Assembly: GCA_013399895.1 (NCBI GenBank)
Contig: VXBA01001252.1
Span: 1,336,743-1,400,742 of the forward strand
Reading direction: 5' to 3'
DNA: 64,000 nucleotides
Origin: Serilophus lunatus
Taxonomy: Eukaryota > Chordata > Aves > Passeriformes > Eurylaimidae
The position numbers and the translations under genes are program-made. This document shows, one piece after another, positions 39,201 through 51,200 of the stretch. Every line of letters starts with the position of its first letter. Positions within the stretch are counted from its first letter, which is position 1. Under the pieces are notes generated by a model, which was not told where the DNA came from, did no database searches, and worked only from the letters and a program-made list of their open reading frames with translations.

Positions 39201-42200
39201 GCCAATTATTCCATTACAAAGATCTCACACCTTACAAGGCTCTAACTTAAGATATTTTTTATTAAAACTCTTCATTTAAAACAGTCCAGTTTCATTTCCC
39301 TTCTATCAGAAATCAGTGTTCATCACAGTTACATGCAGCCATTTAAAAACATCATTCCTCCTTTAACTATCCTCAAAATATATAGGAAAAAGAAAGCAGA
39401 ATCTGTAAGTAGCAATTTACTATTTAATTCAAAGTTACAGCTGAGAAAAATGGAGTATTTTAGGGGGCATTAATTCCCCATTCGGTTTATAGTTTGATTA
39501 TCTCTCACCATACTCATCACGTCTCCAGTTTTTGACACATCCTTTTCAAATATGCTTGCATAAAAGGGCAGAAAAGAGTAAGTTTGATCACCACATTTTT
39601 TTCATTCCGCCAATTATGATATTTCAGAAAATTTTAGTAAAATATGGTTAGCAAATAATATCAATTTTTATGGAAGTTCTTAAGAAGTTTCTGTTCATTA
39701 ACCAGGAATATACGTTAACAATTCATCTGAACAATTCAGAATTTCAGTGAGATCTTACTTTTTAAAGGGATCCTTGAATATCTATTTTTTAAAAAGCCAC
39801 ACATCTATAAAGCAGCAAAGGTCCCTTAAACAGCCTCTACACTGACATTTGTGCTGATAGTCCAACTGAAGAGATCTTAGGACCAGAAACAATTGCTGCC
39901 CTTTGGAGTGTTCAAATCCATTCAGAGACCAGGAATTAACACCTCCCATTTTCTAGCATGGTACTGGTATATTAAAGGCTCTCTTGAAAACAAAGACAGC
40001 CAAACAAGCAATTCTAAAGTACTGAAAGAATCAAAAATTGTACTAGAAGATGTAATTATATCGTACAGTATAATCTTCTGACTCTTGTCAGAAGAGTAGT
40101 AGCCCAAGACTGGCTTGGCCCATTAGCAGAGAACAAATTATTCTTAATGTTTCATCTCTGCAGCTAAAACATAATGAGCAATTTTCCAATAATTTGTAGC
40201 AAAAATGGACCAAAGAATGGTTCTCAAAACCATTAAACTGATCCTGAATCCCCAAAGATGCCTTGGGGCTCTCCTGTCTGACCACAGCGGCCATCTGTCT
40301 CACCACAGGAAACTAAGAACCAGAAATCTCACAGTAAATCGTGCAGAGTGATGCTCAGGCACAAGTAATTCTCTGCAACTGCATCTCAGCATCGATTTGC
40401 AGCTGACAAGATGTATATTGCACTGCAAAATAAACCCTCCTAAAGGTAACCTACTAAACCCAAACCAAGCACACATTAACTGCAATGCTACAAAAATAAC
40501 CTAAGGAAGGGATGTGGTTCCTGGCTTTGCCATGGATTTTCTATGAAATCATGGAGAAACATTTATTATGTCAATAATTTACTAAACTGGGATAATGATC
40601 TGCCTCAGATAATGACTGAACTACACTTGTTTTACAGCAATGAGGTATTCCAGCTGAAGCTCAGGAAATAAGACTGTCTAATACAGGCAGCTGCCCTAAT
40701 CAAAAATTCTTCTGTCAGAAATCAAGGAAATTTTCTTCTTTTTTTGAGAATGTGTATTCTTAATCTTAGATACTGAAAATTGTCATCTCTCATAATAAGG
40801 AAAGACTGTATTTGAAAAGTCAATTACAGAATTAAACATTAAGGTTTCTGTCTTTTGACAATGAAGACGAAACAGAATTCACTACAAAAGTAGCATTCAG
40901 TGTAAGGAATTAATAGTTTCCTTCAAGATATTAGTTTAATTGCAGGGTCTTCTGAATATTTAGTTACCAAGTCTGGACTGATCACTAACAACCTAACTCA
41001 AAACCACATGGAACAACGCAAGTCTTCCTGGTTAAAAACTCGATCCAAAAACATTTAAGTGGATGGGCTCTGCACAACTACTTTGGGTCCTCTGTTTCCA
41101 CAATACTTGAATTTGAGTGTAATTCATTTCCTTGCTAATGAGACTGCTTTATACATTAAGAAAACCAGGTTACTAGAATATTTAAATGCTATACTGCTTT
41201 TCCTTCCTAAACTCTGTACAAGTACAGTTTTCAAAGTGGTTTCCCCTTCTCCTTCCCTTTTAGACTTCAGCTTCATGCCCTCAAAGTTTAAAGTTAAGCG
41301 TGGTGGGCTTCCATCTATGGGAATAATCTCTTCATAAAACAGGCTTAAGACAAAAATATATGTAACCCTATTTTTAAATCTATATGAGTTGATAGAAGTG
41401 CTTAGATAAGCTATTAAGCAACCTTACATTTGAATAATTGGTTACACAGAGATGCAATGACGTTGGAAAATAAAACCACAGATCACACATTCCCCATGCT
41501 CTAGAAATGAAAGCTCTGTAGGTGACATTGCTGCTGAAAGGGGACACAGGTTAGCTCTCCAGTGAAATTTTACAGGTCAACACAAAATAACTTACACTTC
41601 ATATGAGTTTGGTTTGTTTGTGGGGGGTTTTTTATACACTCCATGCAATTAGACTTGTAAGATTAAACCCTGTTAAAGTCAGTTGTACTTCTAAGATAAA
41701 AGACTCGTAAATTCATTACGTTGTTCCTGTTTGGAATTCAGTGGTGTTGGGCTATCAGAGACAAGAGCTGTTCTGACGTCAGATTTCAGTATCACAAAAA
41801 TGTCATGTGCTGACACTCATTTCCCATGCAGCCTTGGTAGGTGCATTTGCAGCTCCTTTCAGCTTAGGAGAAAGATGAAATGTGGGAGCCTGTCATCAAG
41901 GCAGTGTAGAAACTCACAGCCCTTGCAGCCTAGAGAAGAGACAGATGGAACACAACAGACCTCCCAGTTTCCTCCCACCTCCCTCTCCCCATCTCAGTGT
42001 AGAGAGAAGAAATAGCAGGAGTTAAGGTCATGTACTACAGCTAAAGGTTCTGATTCTGAGGTATTGAAAATGTTTACTGGCACAGGTAAATCCCTACACT
42101 TGCCAAAGAAAGGTCGCCCTGCTGACTGAGCAGAAATGTGCTACTTTTACATACACCTGTAAAGAAGGAATAAATACCACTGGAAGTTCTGCCCCAGCTG

Positions 42201-45200
42201 CTAGACTCAGAATAATTTTGTTTTCAGTAAAGCTTAATCATCTCATTTCTTTGTTGCTTTTGACAGTGAAAAGTGAGTTTTCTCTCCACCCTTCTACCAA
42301 CAAGCACTGCCCATACAGGACGGGACATTCTAGGCCACTGCAGTTTTGAGACAGCAGAGATTCACTTTGATATCTTTCCTCTCTGCCTCTAACCGAGCAT
42401 TTTGTGGTTTTCTGCTATAGCCCATGACTCAGAAAAACATAGTGAAGTGTTCTAAAACCTTCTGTAGAAAAGAGCCCCTTTGGTAGACAGACAGCACACA
42501 AGTATTTGATTGGACTGTGGGGACTTGACCTTAACTGCTAGAATAAGTGCATTGTTATGCAAATGCAGAACACATCAGTATTTGCATTAGAAAATGCTGT
42601 AAAGTGTCTGCAAAAATGTTTTGAGCATAGTGCTAAAAATGGCAGGTAGGCTGTCAGCTAAATTCTTGCCTTCCATTTGCATAGAAGCAACCCAGAAATA
42701 TTAAGGCAGCCCTTTTTTGTTATATTTTGCTTTTTTTAAACCAAGAGCAGCACTTGGGTCTTACATAAAGACAACAAGCACACAACAATACCAAACCACT
42801 CTGTAAAAGTGACAAGAGCTGTGTGTAACACAGCAGCTCAACTGATAATCTCCATCGCTGGCAGAGAGTATTAGATTAAGTGTAAAACAGAGAACTGCTA
42901 CCAAAACTAATGTAAACCACCTAAACTGAGAAGATGCAGATCACAGCAAGGCTCTCAAGAAAAGGTGTGAACTTCCCCACACTCAAACTTCAGCTTAGTG
43001 TTGGAAGATAAAGGTGTTTGACTTGGTTTTGGTGGATGTCAAATGGTGACAGTGTGCTTAAAAGATCCAGTCTGAAGATTTAGTAACATGGTAAAACATC
43101 CCTACAAAACCTCTGTGACGACTCCACCAGCCAGCACTTGGTAACTGGCAAACTCAGGTAACACTACCCAAGTTCAACTGGTTTGGGCAACTTAACAGTT
43201 GAGTCAAAACAAAGATCAACTAGAACCCCTAAACAATTATTTAGAAACACATGGTTGTTTTCATTAGTAAATTAAAAACCCCACAGACTGACCTTACAAC
43301 GTTTTTAGGGGTAAATGCATATTTTGGGAAAATCAGTAAAATGACAAGTAAACATGTAGTAACTTTGTACTTTGTGCCTTTTTTGGTAAATAGCTCAGAT
43401 TTCTTGTGCAACAGTAACTTTTATAACAGCTAAGACTACTAGCACAAAACTTACCTCCATCTGCTTAGTGTCACAAAAATATTTCTGCCGGATTCAAGTC
43501 TGTCAGCTAATTTTAAAGATCTACAGTACTTCCCTTTTAATACCCATTTTGAGCACACACAAGAAAGCATGTGCTACATAATTTCTGAGTATCAATCTGA
43601 AAGGGAAGCCACGAAAAAACTGAGGCCTGAATTCTGTTGAGTCAAATCTTACGTAGGAGAAATTAGATTTTTATCCTTTCAAGGATAAATTGTACAGTCT
43701 GTTTCCTGCTCAGGATTACCAGCACTGGAATTTTATCAAGGGCAAATACTGTGAAATATTCTGAGGTGCTTGCCCATCCTGCTCAAGTACTTCTGTGCAG
43801 AATCTCAAGTTGATTGACATTAGTTATTGTTCATTTCAGTCAATTAACATTTCCCTGAGGAATTCTAGCTAGTGGGCAACAATAATGGGCAAGTAACACA
43901 CACTTACCAGGGCAGCAATTTCTTTTTTAGGGCACGGAGCAGGGATGGGGACCCTGCTCTGGATTGCACACTTTAACTTGCAACCACAGCATTTTTTCAG
44001 GTAACCTAGACCAAAAACTCATTCATTTATGCCTATTTTAAGAGCGCATTTTTACAAAGAAAACCCTAAGTAGGGTTTTCAGGGGCACCTACGTGTATTT
44101 TTAAACGTTTATCTCAGTCTTTTTACAATCAGTCTACTTGAAACTTCACATCCTTCCTTATAAATGAACTGTACTTTCTGCCAGTCACCTTTTATATAAA
44201 GATCAGTTATTGTCACCACGGAGTGATGGGCACCTCTGGCACAACCTTACAATTAGGCAGAATTTAGAATTCCCAAAGCCACAGTCAGTCAGCACTGGAA
44301 TGATGTAATTCCCCAAGTGAAATGAAACCCACTAGACCAAGGCTCTCAGTGTAAGGCCTGCCAGTCTGATGTGGCAAGAAGGAAATGTTTCTTCATGCAT
44401 GAACCTGTCAGCACTGCCAGGTTATGCAGGTAGACTTTCAAAGTTTTAGTTACCACTTGTAACTAAAACTATCAATTACTGGAACATCTATGAAAAAACT
44501 GGGAAGAGGGGTCAATTGACACAGCTGATGGAGGGAAAAACTGCAAGCTGAGCTTCCACCAGCAAACGTGTTACAAAAAACTGCTTTTGTAAGCTTATTC
44601 AATGTCTCATCTTCAACTTGTATTAACCGCATAACACCATTTAGGAGATGCAAGCCTGCAGAGACTGATCACCACTCTTGTCTCTGCAGTATTAACATCA
44701 GTGACAGAGCTTCTTATACTTCAAAGTATTGTGATGCAATACAAAGGACTACACTAGAAACTAACCGCACCAAGTTTCAGAAGAAGTTTAAAGGAAACTA
44801 CTTCAGAACAGTTTCTACAATATACTATGTATCACAGGCTGCTAAATGTGTTTGCAGGCTTTACAAATGCAATACCATCACAATCTCACCAGCAGCTATT
44901 CAGTTGCATAAGCACAGTTAAGAGCTGGTAAGAGTACCAGATTTCTTGTGTAATAATTAGGATGTTAAAAGGTTTGTCATGGGATTAGTTTTAGACTTAT
45001 TTTCTAAAATCAGGAATGTTATAGAAGGGCATCAAAAAGTTAGTTATTTCATTATTAGGAAATCTCCTCTCCACCCACTTACTGCACATTAAAAATGGTC
45101 AGGAGAATCAGGACACTTAAAGAACGTGTCTGAGCTGCTCCAGAACAGCCTCTTAGTAAGGCCTCCTGGGACCTCATCACCTGAAAGATGAACTGCAAGT

Positions 45201-48200
45201 GCACAGTGAAAGGCACAGCCCACAGCAAGACCTGAGAGTCCACAGTGCTTACTCTGAATATACACAGAAACAGGATTTTGATGAGTAGGGAGGAATGGGC
45301 AAAAGGCAGGCCAGTTCTGAGTTCAAGACAACAAAAGTACAGCTCTATCTTTATCTCTAGCTCTATCTTTCCCACTCCTTTACATATAGCATCATGGTTT
45401 TGCACTCAGACCAAATACGCAATAAAATTCATTGTTATTCTAAATATATGCTAGATAAACTATTTTTCTGAGTTATGAGTACCTATAAACTTTTAAGTAA
45501 GCTGAGTAAATTCTCTGCACTGATAAGCTCATACACTCGTATTTCTATTCTATGACTTAAAATGCTGTGTGACCTTATTACATAAACACGTATATACACA
45601 AATGTTTATGTATGTACATACAGTTTGAGAGATTCCAAAGGAATCCACAGGCATGGAACTTACTGCATGTCTTCATTTAACTATAAAAATTAAAATAATT
45701 AAAATAATCCAAATCCTAAGCTAAGAGAACATTTTAAACTTTGTTTGATATATAAATGTAGTCCCACCAAGCACTATGCAGTTGGTTCATATGACTTCAC
45801 CATATTTGTTTTATCTGCAGGACAGCTCACACATCACTGCCACCCTACTCCTATAAATCTAAACAATTTCAACCTGAGAGTCTGTTTTTGTTTTAACATT
45901 AAGAGTGGTTTGAACACCTGTACTTCCAGGGTCAATGACAGCTGAAGGAAGCTGATGACTTTGTGGCAGCCTGGACACAAAAAATCCTATAAATCCAGTA
46001 ACTGGGCATCATTTTAGTCCAAATGCAAGACTTGAAATGTATTGATAATCATTCTCACCTAAACCAATGTGGAAGTATCAGACTGTTTACAGAAAGAATG
46101 TATGGTCATGTCTCAGTCCAGTTGCACTCACTGGTTATTTCTTATTCTCTATTTCATGCACTAATGCAAACCATGGGGAACTGGAGACAATCAGCTGCCC
46201 TCACTGGGGAAGTCCAAGTTTTATCTAGACAGATTACAGGAATCCAGGGAGGTGAGACAGCTGATTCTCCATCACACTGCTAAACTTTTCAAATTAGTTG
46301 ATTTAGAAGAACAGCTTGAATTAAGGATAAAAACTATGTAATTTAGGTATATTTATGAGCTGTTTTGTTGAAACACAGAGCCAGCATGAAAGCAGGAGTA
46401 ACATTACCACACCTCCTCAGGATACAAACAATTCTCTCCTTTTGGAGGAGTCAAAGATGTTAAAGGTCTGAAAGCCTTTAGCCCAGCAGTCTGAAGGCTC
46501 TTTGGTTACAGCAGCTACTAACCGTTCAGCAATGTGTGCTCCCTGCAACTTGTGCAAACTCAGCTTAGCACCCAGCCCAGCACAGGGCCCGGTACAACCT
46601 GCTCCTCAGGGAGCAGACCCAGAGCCAGATGAACTGTTCACACTTCAGCTTAACAGGGAGTTCTACCAAAGTCTTGTCTCAAGAGCAGTAAGAGTCCACT
46701 CTAGTCCACTGAAAACTGAGCTTGAACTACATTTAAAAAGAACATCTTTCTATTTATATGTTTGTCCTTAAAATGAAACACTCACGATGCCAAAGTTTCA
46801 GTGAACTCTGGGCACGCTCCTGTGTTTCTACTTTATGAATATTTGTCACTACCAACCCAGTTGAAACCCAATATAGATCAGATTCAAATCATTCTAAGAT
46901 CTCCTCATGTGCAATTAACTGTATGTAATGTGCACAAAAAAGTCAATACTGCCTGAGCAATGGTACAGTTATGAACCAATGTCTATCACATCTCACTTTG
47001 GAATTGTTTTATGTAAGAAAGGAAAAAAATGTCAGAGTATTAGGAAAACCACAGGCCATTGCAGAAGTCCAAAACTGCTACTGGATACAGAGCACCTGTC
47101 ACAGTGGTGAAAAAAAGCAACCTCTAGTGAGGGGGAAAAGCAATGCACACTCTTACATAAAGTCCATTTTACTGACAGGGCACAGGATTTCCACAGTGAA
47201 TGGTTCACCTTCACAGAGCTTCTAGCTAAGAGGAGCCACTGCACTTCAGCACAGCCGTGACTCAAAGCCTTTTCACAGCCTGTAAAAAGATTCTGCGGCA
47301 AATAAAGTCACACGTTATTTCGTGTAGTAGCACCAGTAGACAAGGTTTAACAGAGTGTTCTCTCAGCCATCATGCTTCTCAAAATCTGAATAAAGAGCAT
47401 CAGGAAACTCAACCAGCTGGAAGCTGGAAGAGATGTAGAAAGGACTCAGAAATAATAATTATAGCTCCCTCTCCCATGCAGATGAAGACAACCCATCAGT
47501 AGCAAATACAGGGTAGATAAGAAACTTGTTTTTACTTCTGGTCCTTTCAGATTCAGACAGAAGCAGCTCAAGTTTGTGCCTGGTCTAACACACATATTCC
47601 CCCCCCCTCAAAACATCGACAGAAGCATCAACAAACGACTTCAACAAAAGAAACCACACAGCGAGAAAAAAACTTCACTGTCCTTGTTACACTTGAAAGA
47701 GACCAGCAGTGTTGTGAACAGGGGTATATAGCTCACGTTTCTAACAGGGATATTTCTGTCCCCCCACAAGGAAAGAATACAACAGAACAGGGAGCAGTTT
47801 GTGTTTATTCATGTGAAAACAGCAACACACTATAGAAGAGGGTTCATAGTCATCTCTTCATTAGGCATCGCTTCCACTTCAAGAATGTCCTACAACTTTC
47901 CCATGACATTTTTAATGATCAAATACAGGAACCAGAATCATGAAGAAAACCCACTAGTGTTGTACCATGCAGCCCCTGAAACTACAAATGTCAGTGTGTG
48001 GATAACTTTCTGATATGACACAACCTGTAGGACCATGGCAACTATGCAACATGTACAGGCCTGGATTTACAGACTGAGCAGAAGAGACAGGAAAGAAGTT
48101 GCATTCACCTTCTAGAGCAAGTCTACAATAATCACACAGACAGAACAACATTTATTAACAGGAATGGAACAAGTCCACACATGAATAAGAAAAGATCATA

Positions 48201-51200
48201 AATAATACAGTTTTTAAAAAGATTGAAAAATCTCAGACTGAGGCAGTTAGGACTGTGCAATGGGGGTATTTGTACAGAGCCCCCGTGCAGGAGTTTCTCA
48301 AAAGCTGAAGTTTACCATGAGAATTGTGGCAGGCTAGCAGGGTGGGCATGGATTATTATGGGAATGCCTTCCATTAAGAAATTAACAAAGATCAGCCGGA
48401 GAGATATACAATATTTTCAGTTAAAAGTACCACTAAACACAATCTCACTAAAGAAGTCTATTCTACTTTGACTTCTGATCCCCCAGTTCCCATTTTCCCC
48501 CAAGCATAATAATTTCAGTGGTACGCACATTTTTTTCTGAATTTGTAACCACGTTAAAGTCAAACAGGGGAAGAAAATGTTTTGAAGAAACACAAACATT
48601 TTAAACAAAAACAATCATTTTTCTAAATGGTTTTATTTACATTTTTCAGATACAAGTATGTTAAATGATACATACTGACTAGTATCCACACCAGTGTGAA
48701 TTACATGGATTAAAGATACTGATGTATTGCATATGATGAAATGCAAAACAATCAATCCTAAGCTTTGCTCCCACCCTCTGAATCCTCATGCAGAATCTGG
48801 TTTGCTACTGACACATCTAAAATTCAAAGTGTCCATATGAAATAGAAGTTATGTGAACAAATGTATCTAGTTTCATTTCTTTAGAACAAGCAGCAACACA
48901 GGAGTCTTACTCGGAAAATTCTCAAGATGAAAAATACACATTAACAGGCCAATGCTTTACATGCACTGTATCAGCTTGGTATTTATTGTTTCTAGACTTG
49001 GGGTATTTGTCACAACTGTCTTGTACTCATGAATTTTAAATCTTTAATTACGGCAACATTTTAACCCCTACTAACAACAGTTTAAAGTGGCCAGGATATA
49101 ATGCAATACACTCAACAAGAAAGATAAAAAAGGTGTGGTGTGAACTGGCCTGAAGCATTCAGGACAATTACAGATATAAGTTTCCATTCAGAGTAATTTG
49201 AACTAAAAATTCTTTAGATCATTAAAAAAATGTTGCAAATACACAAACATAGCTTAATAAATATGCTTAAGAGGATTTTCCACCTGGTGATTTCTCAAAT
49301 GAAACTTGCAGAGAAAAAAGTGACAGCTTCAGATCCTCGCTTCAGAACTACTTTAGTATTTATGACACTGGTAAAGTAAATGTTCTTTCATGTGCATGAA
49401 AAGCATTATCGAGTCTTTCTATGTCTAAAAGATGGTTCAAACAGTCAGAGACAAAGAAAATAGTAACAGACAGCTGGGTCTATGGGATCATAGGGTATAA
49501 AATTGGAATTTATTTTCAAGTTCCTGTAGCACCTTTTAGTCAGATGCCAAAAGCACTTTAATCACTAAAGAAGCCTCACAACAACCCTGTGAGGTAGGTT
49601 GGTATCTGTTTTAATAATGGCAACACAGGTTAAATAACTTACCCAAGAAGACACAGCACATCAGCAGAGCAGGCTAGAATCCAGATTGTGTGATCTATGG
49701 ATTTAACATTATGGCACATGTGGGACTGAGACTCACAAACTCCTTCATAAAACTGGGAAAGAGGCACTGCCAGGTGAATTGATTCAAGTTTTCTGGAAGT
49801 AGTTTTTTACAAGAAAGATACCAAGAGAAAAATGTACTTTAAGCAACTAGAGAAAACAAGAGCCTGAGAAGAGTGGCATTACTGTTCCACCTCCTAAATT
49901 TTAGAAGAGATGTGGAATAGCAAGTTAACTATTTTACTTGCTAAAGTATGTATCAAAACCAACACTATTTAAGTGTTCAAAGTGACTCCAAAACAGCTGT
50001 GAACTGGGAGTTGTTTCATCCAATTCTATTATTTCTACATCTTACAATTCTTTTCTCAAGGTCAGAAGAAATAAGAAACAGTGCAAGAATCAAAGCTTTT
50101 TCATCAACTCAAACTTTAATGGTATAATTCCCATTAAAAAAAAAAAACAGTCAAAGCACACCCTTCCTAGTTAATATCCATGTTCTACTGGCCACCCAAC
50201 CAACTTTAACAGACACCAGAGCACATAAATCAGTGCCTGGCACATGAAATGCTCCTGTGAAGTATTTGGTTGCCTCAGCAGTCTGTGCATCAGCTGCAGT
50301 GAGCTGGATGATACACCAAGTGCTGAGCACTGCTTTACACTGTATTCCACCACGGAACACAGCCACACACAAAAAGGAAAGGCAGCCAGGCAGCTCAACA
50401 AAGAAATAAACCCAAGGGGTAACCACAGCAGCAAGGCCTGCACTCAGATCTGTCACGCCCTACAGAATGAACTAGCATATACAGGGGAACAGTTTTTGTT
50501 CACACAAACAGTGATTTCTACTGAAGATTGCAGTGACTAAAAGAGCAGATTCCTCGAGTTAGGCAAACAGGAATTTAGAGATTTCTAATGACTATCAGGA
50601 GCACAGCTGCTAAAGGGCTAATTTCTTTTTCACAAGGCCATAACCAGAACCCTCATCTGAGCTAATATTCCAGTAACAGGTCCCAGCCAGGCAATGTGTG
50701 CAGCTCTGATTTATGTCTTTCAGAGGACAGAATTCTCTAATGAAAGACAATCTGTCAGAAAACAACTCCCATTTTCCTCTCCCTTTCTGTCTTTCTATGA
50801 TGCAAAGAGGAAATGTTGTCATGTTAAAAAGGAAAATGCTTGTTTCAACATCAGGAGAAATCCAGCCTAGAGATGATTGAAGATTTATCAACTTTCAGAT
50901 TTCAATACTGAAGCAATGCTGAAGATCTACTACAGATTTACTTTCCTACCTCAAGGCTGGAAAGATCTATACTTCTGAACAGTCCAAGAGAAACTATTCA
51001 GCAGAAGGAGACTAAGACTTCCAAGGAAAAAAAAACTTCTGAAAAATACTTCCCCTGTGTTCCTTGTATATCTTAAGGCTGTAATCAAAGAAGTCCCAAA
51101 ACAACTCCTCTACCTCAGGGAGCCTTCAAAAATTAATTGAAGTCTTTACATTCAACCACAGTGCTAAAAGAACATTTGAGAAAACATTTAATTTTGAATT

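Noticed and set aside
46502..46771. An 89-codon plus-strand open frame inside CSTF3 intron 3
   Set aside because: No recognised domain, no splice or promoter context, and length within chance expectation for a 23 kb intron.
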